Source: Phymorhynchus buccinoides (taxonomy: Eukaryota > Mollusca > Gastropoda > Neogastropoda > Raphitomidae). Taken from it: a stretch of DNA of 64,000 nucleotides. The position numbers were made by a program, and so were the translations under genes. Under the pieces are notes generated by a model, which had not been told where the DNA came from, did not search any database, and saw only the letters and a program-made list of their open reading frames with translations. Positions 22,828 to 33,779 of this stretch are shown here, in pieces (the first letter of the stretch is position 1; each line of letters opens with the position of its first letter). The stretch is from NCBI GenBank assembly GCA_017654935.2, contig CM065683.1, forward strand, positions 817,125-881,124, given 5' to 3'.

Positions 22828-23473
22828 TTTTGTCGATGATGGGTTGATGTATATTACGTCTGAGTAATGAAATGGCTAGTTGTGTATTTGGATTGACTTG
22901 ACCCATTCGCCGCCAGCCATTTTGTCGATGATGGGTTGATGTATATTACGTCTGAGTAATGAAATGGCTAGTTGTGTATTTGGATTGACTTGACCCATTC
23001 GCCGCCAGCCATTTTGTCGATGATGGGTTGATGTATATTACGTCTGAGTAATGAAATGGCTAGTTGTGTATTTGGATTGACTTGACCCATTCGCCGCCAG
23101 CCATTTTGTCGATGATGGGTTGATGTATATTACGTCTGAGTAATGAAATGGCTAGTTGTGTATTTGGATTGACTTGACCCATTCGCCGCCAGCCATTTTG
23201 TCGATGATGGGTTGATGTATATTACGTCTGAGTAATGAAATGGCTAGTTGTGTATTTGGATTGACTTGACCCATTCGCCGCCAGCCATTTTGTCGATGAT
23301 GGGTTGATGTATATTACGTCTGAGTAATGAAATGGCTAGTTGTGTATTTGGATTGACTTGACCCATTCGCCGCCAGCCATTTTGTCGATGATGGGTTGAT
23401 GTATATTACGTCTGAGTAATGAAATGGCTAGTTGTGTATTTGGATTGACTTGACCCATTCGCCGCCAGCCATT
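22828..23473. repeat. 92-bp satellite, 7 near-identical units
   Basis: Tandem 92-bp units starting 'ttttgtcgatgatgggttga' and ending 'acccattcgccgccagcca'. Units are essentially identical, in contrast with the variable arrays nearby, which points to very recent amplification or homogenisation. No open frame of note. Confidence 0.97.
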
Positions 23474-23749
23474 TTTCAGCCAGAATATACTATTAAACTT
23501 AATTGAGTAGAGAAAAAAAAGTTATCTGCAATGTTGGGAAATTCCTCTGTGACATGTATAACATTAGGCCTTTACCTCCCAACATTAAGAAAACAGGTTC
23601 TTTGGATAACAGGCCCTGATTTGATGCCTTTTAGTGATATGGGTGTTAAACCATTGTGGTGCATAAATGCGACATTGGCGGTGAAAGAGTTAAGACTATT
23701 ATAATAACAAAAATAGCGAAATTGTATCGAGTTTTAGCAAATGATGGTG
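23474..23749. other. Unique AT-rich spacer
   Basis: No repeat structure and no coding signal seen. It runs directly into the 45-bp array. Confidence 0.6.
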
Positions 23750-25403
23750 AAGTAGAAAGCTCTACTTTCGATCATTACTGTCTATTGTGTCTAAAAGTAG
23801 AAAGCTCTACTTTCGATCATTACTGTCTATTGTGTCTAAAAGTAGAAAGCTCTACTTTCATTACTGTCTATTGTGTCTAAAAGTTATTAGCTCTACTTTC
23901 GATCATTACTGTCTATTGTGTCTAAAAGTTATTAGCTCTACTTTCATTACTGTCTATTGTGTCTAAAAGTTATTAGCTCTACTTTCATTACTGTCTATTG
24001 TGTCTAAAAGTTATTAGCTCTACTTTCGATCATTACTGTCTATTGTGTCTAAAAGTTATTAGCTCTACTTTCGATCATTACTGTCTATTGTGTCTAAAAG
24101 TTATTAGCTCTACTTTCATTACTGTCTATTGTGTCTAAAAGTTATTAGCTCTACTTTCGATCATTACTGTCTATTGTGTCTAAAAGTTATTAGCTCTACT
24201 TTCGATCATTACTGTCTATTGTGTCTAAAAGTTATTAGCTCTACTTTCGATCATTACTGTCTATTGTGTCTAAAAGTTATTAGCTCTACTTTCGATCATT
24301 ACTGTCTATTGTGTCTAAAAGTTATTAGCTCTACTTTCGATCATTACTGTCTATTGTGTCTAAAAGTTATTAGCTCTACTTTCGATCATTACTGTCTATT
24401 GTGTCTAAAAGTTATTAGCTCTACTTTCATTACTGTCTATTGTGTCTAAAAGTTATTAGCTCTACTTTCGATCATTACTGTCTATTGTGTCTAAAAGTTA
24501 TTAGCTCTACTTTCGATCATTACTGTTTATTGTGTCTAAAAGTTATTAGCTCTACTTTCGATCATTACTGTCTATTGTGTCTAAAAGTTATTAGCTCTAC
24601 TTTCGATCATTACTGTCTATTGTGTCTAAAAGTTATTAGCTCTACTTTCGATCATTACTGTTTATTGTGTCTAAAAGTTATTAGCTCTACTTTCGATCAT
24701 TACTGTCTATTGTGTCTAAAAGTTATTAGCTCTACTTTCGATCATTACTGTTTATTGTGTCTAAAAGTTATTAGCTCTACTTTCGATCATTACTGTTTAT
24801 TGTGTCTAAAAGTTATTAGCTCTACTTTCGATCATTACTGTCTATTGTGTCTAAAAGTTATTAGCTCTACTTTCGATCATTACTGTTTATTGTGTCTAAA
24901 AGTTATTAGCTCTACTTTCGATCATTACTGTCTATTGTGTCTAAAAGTTATTAGCTCTACTTTCGATCATTACTGTCTATTGTGTCTAAAAGTTATTAGC
25001 TCTACTTTCGATCATTACTGTCTATTGTGTCTAAAAGTTATTAGCTCTACTTTCGATCATTACTGTTTATTGTGTCTAAAAGTTATTAGCTCTACTTTCG
25101 ATCATTACTGTTTATTGTGTCTAAAAGTTATTAGCTCTACTTTCGATCATTACTGTCTATTGTGTCTAAAAGTTATTAGCTCTACTTTCGATCATTACTG
25201 TTTATTGTGTCTAAAAGTTATTAGCTCTACTTTCGATCATTACTGTTTATTGTGTCTAAAAGTTATTAGCTCTACTTTCGATCATTACTGTCTATTGTGT
25301 CTAAAAGTTATTAGCTCTACTTTCGATCATTACTGTTTATTGTGTCTAAAAGTTATTAGCTCTACTTTCGATCATTACTGTTTATTGTGTCTAAAAGTTA
25401 TTT
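23750..25403. repeat. 45-bp minisatellite, copy B
   Basis: Same unit as 1-1739. The first units (23756-24130) are 41/45-bp variants, some lacking 'gatc' (ctactttcattactg). The later units are regular 45-mers with the C/T variant in ctgt(c/t)tattg. Confidence 0.97.
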
Positions 25404-25637
25404 ATAGAACTACAAGCCACATTTCAAATTTGATGGATCTTTCTAATCTTTTAAAACATGCATTTGACAATGACACTTTGAAATTGTTAAGTAATAGGAT
25501 TAATTATTTGGAAGTATATCCCTGTCCCTGTCTATCTATCTGTCTGTCTGTCTGTCCATCTGTCTGTCTGTCTGTCTGTCCCTCTCCCATTTCTTTGTCC
25601 ATATCCCTGTCTGTCTATCTTTCTGTCTGTCTGTCCA

Positions 25638-25668
<31 letters not shown>

Positions 25669-25879
25669 CCCTCTCCCATTTCTTTGTCCATATCCCTGTC
25701 TATCTGTCTATCTTTCTGTCTGTCTGTCTGTCTGTCCCTCTCCCATGGCTTTGTCCATGTCTATCTTTCTGCCTGTCTGTCTGTCTGTCTGCCTGTTGTT
25801 TGTTGTTTATTTACTTCTTACTGATTATTTGCATGTTTCTTGAAGATTGTTGTTTATTTACTTCTTACTGATTATTTGC
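25404..25879. repeat. Unique spacer plus TGTC-rich tract, copy B
   Basis: Cleaner version of 1740-2227: about 115 bases unique, then interrupted (tgtc)n with 'cccatttctttgtccatatc' repeats, then a duplicated 'tacttcttactgattatttg' motif. No gene seen. Confidence 0.85.
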
Positions 25880-27542
25880 ATAGAGGTTAATTTCTTACTG
25901 GTGGTCTGTTCCATGGCATGGAGAGGTTAATTTCTTACTGGTGGTCTGTTCCAGGGAGGTTCATTTCTTACTGGTGGTCTGTTCCATGGCATGGAGAGGT
26001 TAATTTCTTACTGGTGGTCTGTTCCAGGGAGGTTAATTTCTTACTGGTGGTCTGTTCCATGGAGGTTAATTTCTTACTGGTGGTCTGTTCCATGGAGGTT
26101 CATTTCTTACTGGTGGTCTGTTCCATGGAGGTTAATTTCTTACTGGTGGTCTGTTCCATGGCATGGAGAGGTTAATTTCTTACTGGTGGTCTGTTCCAGG
26201 GAGGTTCATTTCTTACTGGTGGTCTGTTCCATGGCATGGAGAGGTTCATTTCTTACTGGTGGTCTGTTCCAGGGAGGTTAATTTCTTACTGGTGGTCTGT
26301 TCCATGGCATGGAGAGGTTCATTTCTTACTGGTGGTCTGTTCCAGGGAGGTTCATTTCTTACTGGTGGTCTGTTCCATGGCATGGAGAGGTTCATTTCTT
26401 ACTGGTGGTCTGTTCCAGGGTGGTTCATTTCTTACTGGTGGTCTGTTCCATGGCATGGAGAGGTTCATTTCTTACTGGTGGTCTGTTCCATGGCATGGAG
26501 GGGTTCATTTCTTACTGGTGGTCTGTTCCATGGCATGGAGGTTAATTTCTTACTGGTGGTCTGTTCCATGGGAGGTTAATTTCTTACTGGTGGTCTGTTC
26601 CATGGAGGTTCATTTCTTACTGGTGGTCTGTTCCATGGCATGGAGAGGTTAATTTCTTACTGGTGGTCTGTTCCAGGGAGGTTCATTTCTTACTGGTGGT
26701 CTGTTCCATGGCATGGAGAGGTTCATTTCTTACTGGTGGTCTGTTCCATGGCATGGAGGGGTTCATTTCTTACTGGTGGTCTGTTCCATGGCATGGAGAG
26801 GTTCATTTCTTACTGGTGGTCTGTTCCAGGGAGGTTAATTTCTTACTGGTGGTCTGTTCCATGGCATGGAGAGGTTAATTTCTTACTGGTGGTCTGTTCC
26901 ATGGAGGTTAATTTCTTACTGGTGGTCTGTTCCATGGCATGGAGAGGTTCATTTCTTACTGGTGGTCTGTTCCATGGAGGTTCATTTCTTACTGGTGGTC
27001 TGTTCCATGGCATGGAGGGGTTCATTTCTTACTGGTGGTCTGTTCCATGGCATGGAGAGGTTCATTTCTTACTGGTGGTCTGTTCCATGGCATGGAGAGG
27101 TTCATTTCTTACTGGTGGTCTGTTCCAGGGAAGTTAATTTCTTACTGGTGGTCTGTTCCATGGAGGTTCATTTCTTACTGGTGGTCTGTTCCAGGGAGGT
27201 TCATTTCTTACTGGTGGTCTGTTCCATGGCATGGAGAGGTTCATTTCTTACTGGTGGTCTGTTCCAGGGAAGTTCATTTCTTACTGGTGGTCTGTTCCAT
27301 GGGAGGTTAATTTCTTACTGGTGGTCTGTTCCATGGAGGTTAATTTCTTACTGGTGGTCTGTTCCATGGGAGGTTAATTTCTTACTGGTGGTCTGTTCCA
27401 TGGAGGTTCATTTCTTACTGGTGGTCTGTTCCCATGGAGAGGTTCATTTCTTACTGGTGGTCTGTTCCATGGCATGGGAGGTTCATTTCTTACTGGTGGT
27501 CTGTTCCAGGGAGGTTCATTTCTTACTGGTGGTCTGTTCCAG
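25880..27542. repeat. 33/40-bp minisatellite carrying the exon B acceptor
   Basis: About 45 units. Each reproduces the polypyrimidine/acceptor region of exon B: 'ttcttactggtggtctgttc' followed by cag or cat. About a dozen units keep an intact CAG, so they are decoy 3' splice sites; the rest have CATGG. 33-bp units keep the exon B frame open, and from 26866 to the exon the frame is continuous. 40-bp units shift it. Confidence 0.95.
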
Positions 27543-27623
27543 GGCGGCCAAGCATCGAGAGGTTCGACAGAACGAGTCATATGAGGAGGACTATGGGGAT
27601 GAGGAGGAGGAGGATGGAGGATG
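27543..27623 (+). CDS. Exon B (acidic) of the same unidentified host gene
   Basis: 81 nt between acceptor ctgttccag and donor gtgagt. The first base completes an Arg codon with exon A's terminal AG. The translation then reads AAKHREVRQNESYEEDYG followed by DEEEEDGG, a basic patch then a strongly acidic tail. It ends with TG of a split codon. In the unspliced sequence the next codons are TGG TGA, so splicing at this donor is needed to stay open. There is a faint resemblance to the N-terminal acidic region of HBS1-like GTPases, too weak to name. I found no convincing downstream exon. Confidence 0.6.
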
Positions 27624-27784
27624 GTGAGTGACCTCCCCTGTCTCCATGGGGACCAGGAGGATTATGGGGATGATGAGGAGGATGGTGAGTGACCTCCCCT
27701 GTCACCATGGGGACCAGGAGGATTATGGGGATGATGAGGAGGATGGTGAGTGACCTCCCCTGTCTCCATGGTGACCACAGAGAT
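27624..27784. repeat. Two 61-bp duplications of exon B end plus donor
   Basis: Direct repeats containing 'gtgagtgacctcccctgt', 'ccatggggaccag' and the acidic-coding 'gaggattatggggatgatga'. There are therefore three GTGAGT donors in a row (27624, 27685, 27746) and two short acceptor-like 'gggaccag' sites between them. Confidence 0.9.
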
Positions 27785-27809
27785 CCCAACGCCTGTACAA
27801 AGAGGAGGA

Positions 27810-27828
27810 AGAGGGGGGGGGGGGGGGG
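27810..27828. repeat. Poly-G tract
   Basis: A run of about 17-18 G after 'gaggaagag'. The homologous tract in copy A is about 10 G, which is expected to vary with sequencing quality or slippage. Confidence 0.8.
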
Positions 27829-27934
27829 TCTGTATAACTGAACTGATGCTGTGTTGATTTTCTGTAATGACTTGTCTTGACATGCATATTTTATCAGATG
27901 ACTAGACATTAAAATCTGTGTCCAGTAATAATGT

Positions 27935-28430
27935 ATCCAGCAGAAATGAAATGGTGATGATGATGATGATGATGATGATGTCCATTGATAATGTATCCAG
28001 CAGAAATGAAGTGGTGATCATGATGATGATGATGATGATGTCCATTGATAATATATCCAGCAGAAATGAAGTGGTGATCATGATGATTATGATGGTGATG
28101 ATGATCATGTCCATTGATAATGTATCCAACAGAAATGAAGTGATGATGATGATGATGATGATGATGATGTCCAATGATAATGTATCCAGCAGAAATGAAG
28201 TGGTGATTATGGTGATGATGATGTCCATTGATAATGTATCCAGCAGAAATGAAGTGATGATGATGATGTCCACTGATAATGTATCCAGCAGAAATGAAGT
28301 GATGATGATGATGATGATGATGATGATGTCCACTGATAATGTATCCAGCAGAAATGAAGTGATGATGATGATGATGATGATGATGTCCACTGATAATGTA
28401 TCCAGCAGAAATGAAGTGAAAGGCAAGCAT
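27935..28430. repeat. GATGAT-rich minisatellite, copy B
   Basis: Regular units of (gat)3-9 + 'gtccattgataatgtatcca' + 'gcagaaatgaag'. Open on both strands because of triplet periodicity. Not coding. Confidence 0.95.
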
Positions 28431-28454
28431 GTTTAGAAGTGAGATCCCATCCAA

Positions 28455-28780
28455 AACAATGACATGAACAAAACAGATCAAGGACACACAGAAACAATGA
28501 CATGAATAGCAACAGATCAAGGACACACAGATCAAGGACACACAGATAAAGGACACATAGAAACAATGACATGAATAGCAACAGATCAAGGACACACAGA
28601 TCAAGGACACATAGAAACAATGACATGAATAGCAACAGATCAAGGACACACAGATCAAGGACACATAGAAACAATGACATGAATAGCAACAGATCAAGGA
28701 CACACAGATAAAGGACACACAGATCAAGGACACACAGATCAAGGACACACAGATCAAGGACACACAGAAACAAAAGGCAA
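28455..28780. repeat. cagatcaaggacaca minisatellite, copy B
   Basis: Tandem 'agatcaaggacacacagat' units with 'aaacaatgacatgaatagca' inserts at about 60-bp spacing, making a simple higher-order pattern. Confidence 0.93.
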
Positions 28781-28789
28781 GAATGAAGA

Positions 28790-30715
28790 AAAAAATGTGT
28801 GTGTTTCTTGTCTTAGGGGAGGAGAAAGAATAGCCAAAATGTGTGTGTTTCTTGTCTTAGGGGAGGAGAAAGAATAGCCAAAATGTGTGTGTTTCTTGTC
28901 TTAGGGGGGGAGAAAGAATGGCCAACATGTGTGTGTTTCTTGTCTTAGGGGAGGAGAAAGAATGGCCAACATGTGTGTGTTTCTTGTCTTAGGGGAGGAG
29001 ACAGAATGGCCAACATGTGTGTGTTTCTTGTCTTAGGGGAGGAGAAAGAATGGCCAAAATGTGTGTGTTTCTTGTCTTAGGGGAGGAGAAAGAATGGCCA
29101 AAATGTGTGTGTTTCTTGTCTTAGGGGAGGAGAAAGAATGGCCAACATGTGTGTGTTTCTTGTCTTAGGGGAGGAGACAGAATGGCCAACATGTGTGTGT
29201 TTCTTGTCTTAGGGGAGGAGAAAGAATGGCCAAAATGTGTGTGTTTCTTGTCTTAGGGGAGGAGAAAGAATGGCCAAAATGTGTGTGTTTCTTGTCTTAG
29301 GGGGGGAGAAAGAATGGCCAACATGTGTGTGTTTCTTGTCTTAGGGGAGGAGAAGGAATGGCCAAAATGTGTGTGTTTCTTGTCTTAGGGGAGGAGAAGG
29401 AATGGCCAACATGTGTGTGTTTCTTGTCTTAGGGGAGGAGAAAGAATAGCCAAAATGTGTGTGTTTCTTGTCTTAGGGGAGGAGACAGAATGGCCAACAT
29501 GTGTGTGTTTCTTGTCTTAGGGGAGGAGAAGGAATGGCCAAAATGTGTGTGTTTCTTGTCTTAGGGGAGGAGAAAGAATGGCCAAAATGTGTGTGTTTCT
29601 TGTCTTAGGGGAGGAGAAGGAATGGCCAACATGTGTGTGTTTCTTGTCTTAGGGGGGGAGAAAGAATGGCCAACATGTGTGTGTTTCTTGTCTTAGGGGA
29701 GGAGAAAGAATGGCCAACATGTGTGTATGTCTTGTCTTAGGGGAGGAGAAGGAATGGCCAACATGTGTGTGTTTCTTGTCTTAGGGGAGGAGAAAGAATA
29801 GCCAACATGTGTGTATGTCTTGTCTTAGGGGAGGAGAAGGAATGGCCAAAATGTGTGTGTTTCTTGTCTTAGGGGGGGAGAAAGAATGGCCAACATGTGT
29901 GTATGTCTTGTCTTAGGGGAGGAGAAGGAATGGCCAAAATGTGTGTGTTTCTTGTCTTAGGGGAGGAGAAAGAATGGCCAACATGTGTGTGTTTCTTGTC
30001 TTAGGGGAGGAGAAAGAATGGCCAAAATGTGTGTGTTTCTTGTCTTAGGGGGGGAGAAAGAATGGCCAACATGTGTGTGTTTCTTGTCTTAGGGGGGGAG
30101 ACAGAATGGCCAACATGTGTGTGTTTCTTGTCTTAGGGGGGGAGAAAGAATGGCCAACATGTGTGTGTTTAGGGGAGGGGAAAGAATGGCCAACATGTGT
30201 GTGTTTCTTGTCTATGGGGAGGAGAAAGAATGGCCAACATGTGTGTGTTTCTTGTCTTAGGGGAGGAGAAGGAATGGCCAAAATGTGTGTGTTTCTTGTC
30301 TTAGGGGGGGAGAAAGAATGGCCAACATGTGTGTGTTTAGGGGAGGGGAAAGAATGGCCAAAATGTGTGTGTTTCTTGTCTTAGGGGAGGGGAAAGAATG
30401 GCCAACATGTGTGTGTTTCTTGTCTTAGGGGAGGGGAAAGAATGGCCAACATGTGTGTGTTTAGGGGAGGGGAAAGAATGGCCAACATGTGTGTGTTTCT
30501 TGTCTTAGGGGAGGGGAAAGAATGGCCAACATGTGTGTGTTTCTTGTCTTAGGGGAGGAGAAAGAATGGCCAAAATGTGTGTGTTTCTTGTCTTAGGGGA
30601 GGAGAAAGAATGGCCAACATGTGTGTGTTTCTTGTCTTAGGGGGGGGGGGAAAGAATGGCCAACATGTGTGTGTTTCTTGTCTTAGGGGAGGAGAAAGAA
30701 TAGCCAAAATGTGTG
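28790..30715. repeat. 44-bp minisatellite, copy B
   Basis: About 43 units of 'aatgtgtgtgtttcttgtct' + 'taggggaggagaaagaatgg' + 'ccaa', with variants (aaagaat/aaggaat/acagaat; ccaac/ccaaa) and a few shortened units lacking 'cttgtcttag'. No coding function is supported. Confidence 0.95.
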
Positions 30716-30969
30716 AGGTATTTATGTGTCCGGTTGTCAGTTTTCACTGGTCTCCCCGCTGCATTCAGCCAATACATTCCAATTTCGGAGGAGTGTGCAT
30801 ATATGCTTTCAAAATGGGTTCATTGAAATCATGTGTTGGTTTTTCTTTCTTCTTTTGTTAAATTTGATGATTGCTAATTGCTTTGAAATCATGTACATGA
30901 TTTTATTAAGAATTTCAGTGTTCTCCTCCCAAGATAACATGATAGATTTTTTGTAGAGGTCAAGATGTG
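30716..30969. other. Unique sequence before the foldback element
   Basis: Non-repetitive, with a short open stretch after 'ggttgtcag' that ends at TAA (about 30860). No recognised product. It includes the (ttttctttcttctttt) pyrimidine tract. Confidence 0.5.
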
Positions 30970-31346
30970 CCCCCCCCCCCCCCCCCCCCACATTTCTCGG
31001 TTAATTGTATTTTTCCGTTTTTGCCTTTCTTACCATACATAAAGCTGTATTTTAGGAACATTTTCACCAAATTATCTTTTTGGAATACTAACCCTATCCC
31101 TAACCCTAACCCTAACCCTAACCCTACCCCCCACCCTATAAGACGGAAAACCGCATCAAACCACAACTGTGACAAATCGCGGTGTACTGCAGTACATAGT
31201 GGGGGGTAGGGTTAGGTTTAGGGCTAGGGTTAGGGTTAGTATTCCAAAAAGATAATTAGCTGAAAATGTTCCTAAAATACAGCTTTATGTATGGTAAGAA
31301 AGGCAAAAACGGAAAAATACAATTAACCGAGAAATGCAGGGGGGGT
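30970..31346. mobile_element. Foldback/MITE-like inverted repeat with telomere-like motifs
   Basis: Long inverted arms: 30970-31134 (poly-C, then 'catttctcggttaattgtat', ending in repeated 'ccctaa') pair with 31200-31346 (repeated 'ttaggg', ending in 'aattaaccgagaaatg' and poly-G). The central loop is about 65 bases. The arms contain four or more tandem CCCTAA/TTAGGG units. The structure suits a non-autonomous foldback or MITE-like element; no target-site duplication was identified. Confidence 0.7.
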
Positions 31347-31705
31347 GGCACATCTTTACCTTTACTGAATTTTTTTTCAATATTTGTTATGAAGTTCTGT
31401 TACCTTAAAAATGCATGCAATCATATATATCACAAGTTATGCAAAGTAAAAAGCATGTTGCTGTGAAACTTCATCTGTGATCAAATGTTTACTAAAGAGC
31501 TGAGTTATAATATTCTTGTTGATGTCTGTGCATTTCTTGATTTTTATTTTATGATGGTTGTGTGAATTTTAATTTTTCGCATGAATTTTTTCTTTTTTGT
31601 GTTAAACTATGATATGTACCTTTTTTTAATGTTCAAAGCATTTTTTCCAGTATGTGTGTTTTTAATATATAAAAAAAGACTATGTAATATACAGTGTGAA
31701 TTAGA
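31347..31705. other. AT-rich sequence after the foldback
   Basis: Non-repetitive and rich in T-runs; no coding signal. It is duplicated twice in degraded copy A. Confidence 0.5.
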
Positions 31706-31709
31706 AAAT

Positions 31710-31711
<2 letters not shown>

Positions 31712-31762
<51 letters not shown>
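31712..31762. repeat. (GA)n microsatellite
   Basis: About 50 bases of perfect ga dinucleotide repeat. Confidence 0.97.
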
Positions 31763-31766
<4 letters not shown>

Positions 31767-31799
31767 TTTTGCACATTATGTCTTCATTGCACTGACTCC

Positions 31800-32660
31800 C
31801 TCCCTCTGTGTATTGGGCTGTCTTAATGTAACCTACCTCTGTCTGTTCTGCCTGTCTGTGTCTGTTCTGTCTGTGTCTGTTCTGTCTGTTCTGCCTGTCT
31901 GTTCAAAGCATTGGGCTGTCCTAATACAACCTACCTCTGTCTGTTCTGCCTGTCTGTGTCTCTTCAAAGCATTGGGCTGTCCTAATACAACCTACCTCTG
32001 TCTGTTCTGCCTGTCTGTGTCTGTTCAAAGCATTGGGCTGTCCTATTACAACCTACCTCTGTCTGTTCTGCCTGTCTGTGTCTGTTCAAAGCATTGGGCT
32101 GTCCTAATACAACCTACCTCTGCCTGTCTGTGTCTGTTCTGCCTGTCTGTGTCTGTTCAAAGCATTGGGCTGTCCTAATACAACCTACCTCTGCCTGTCT
32201 GTGTTGCCTGTCTGTGTCTGTTCAAAGCATTGGGCTGTCCTAATACAACCTACCTCTGCCTGTCTGTGTCTGTGTTGCCTGTCTGTGTCTGTTCAAAGCA
32301 TTGGGCTGTCCTAATACAACCTACCTCTGCCTGTCTGTGTCTGTGTTGCCTGTCTGTGTCTGTTCAAAGCATTGGGCTGTCCTAATACAACCTACCTCTG
32401 CCTGTCTGTGTCTGTGTTGCCTGTCTGTGTCTGTTCAAAGCATTGAGCTGTCCTAATACAACCTACCTCTGCCTGTCTGTGTCTGTGTTGCCTGTCTGTG
32501 TCTGTTCAAAGCATTGGGCTGTCCTAATACAACCTACCTCTGCCTTTCTGTGTCTCAGTGTTCTGCCTGTCTGTGTCTGTTCAAAGCACTGGGTTGTCCT
32601 ATTACAACCTACCTCTGTCTGTTCTGCCTGTCTGTGTCTGTACGAAGGGGACGTTTGATA
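31800..32660. repeat. About 60-bp minisatellite, copy B
   Basis: About 13 units containing 'ttcaaagcattgggctgtcc', 'taatacaacctacctctg' and 'cctgtctgtgtctg'. Some units gain an extra 'tgtctgtgttgcc'. The array ends at 'tacgaaggggacgtttgata'. Confidence 0.94.
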
Positions 32661-33240
32661 GGCCGCAAGGCCTAGGCTGATGAAGCCAGTCCCTCTACTA
32701 TGCTATACTACTATACTATACTAACATAAGGGCTACAATATCCAATAGTTAGTTTTGTGACATCACTTCCGGTTTTGGCTATTCCGTGAACCCAAAAAAA
32801 GCTGCCTGACCATATCGAGGGCACTTCCGGTTCGTACTTCCTGTTTGGGTTTATACCGGAAGTGTTGCAAATCTATTTTGCAGTCAATTCGGAAAATATG
32901 AACGAAATCCGTTCAGCCGTTTTTGAGATAATCTAGATTGAAATTTCGCGGGTTTTCGGCCATATGTCGCCGAAAATTATTTAATATTTCAAATTTTACA
33001 TACCCATAAGGTCCTGCAACTCCGTTTTCTGAAAATGTCAGCCAAATCCGACACAAAAAAAGGGGGAAGAAAAAGAAGATTTTTGACGAATGCAGTATTC
33101 TCCTTTAGGGAGAATCTTAATAATAGTACATTTTATCAAATGAGCCCAAGCGCTTTACAATCAATTCTTCATCAAGTAGATAACAAAAATAGTATTGAAG
33201 AATGACACAAACCAGCAACTGAACAACGCCGCATATACAA
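32661..33240. other. Unique sequence
   Basis: Contains a short 'ctatactactatactatact' repeat near 32700-32722, and two 'cacttccggtt' motifs in otherwise featureless sequence. No open frame of note. Confidence 0.55.
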
Positions 33241-33242
33241 AG

Positions 33243-33380
<138 letters not shown>

Positions 33381-33760
33381 TTATGGACACCGACTCATCT
33401 TTCCTGCAGTAAGCCATAGCAACTGAGTTGCACGGACTGACCCCATACACCAACACACATACACAAACATTAGAGGATACACATACATCATTCATCTTTC
33501 ATGCAGTAAGCCATAGCAACTGAGTTGCACGGACTGACCCCATACACCAACACACATACACAAGCATTAGAGGATACACATACAAATACACTCACACACA
33601 ATGTACGCGGGCAGACACACACACACATGTATGCACACATAACCCACAAAACCAAAGCACACACGCACGTATGCACGCACACATGCATGCTCACAACACA
33701 CACACACACACACCAAAACACAGCACAAACCTCTTATTCAATCTTCCCTCACGTGCACTC
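33381..33760. repeat. CA-rich duplicated segment
   Basis: Two copies of a roughly 100-base block starting 'gcagtaagccatagcaactg' and containing 'accccatacaccaacacaca', followed by irregular CA repeats. Non-coding. Confidence 0.8.
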
Positions 33761-33779
33761 AACAATAAACAACTGATCA

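Noticed and set aside
27543..27623. HBS1-like N-terminus for exon B
   Set aside because: Only a short basic-then-acidic pattern is shared; too little sequence and no supporting downstream exon.
27909..28763. His-rich 284-codon minus-strand frame
   Set aside because: Product of GAT/ATG triplet repeats and the adjacent minisatellite; no non-repeat portion.
30731..30861. Possible next exon of the unidentified gene after 'ggttgtcag'
   Set aside because: Phase fits exon B and about 40 codons are open to a TAA, but codon use and composition look intronic, no family is recognised, and a chance frame of this length is expected.
31085..31240. True chromosome end (telomere)
   Set aside because: Only a few TTAGGG units in each orientation, internal to an inverted repeat and flanked by ordinary sequence.
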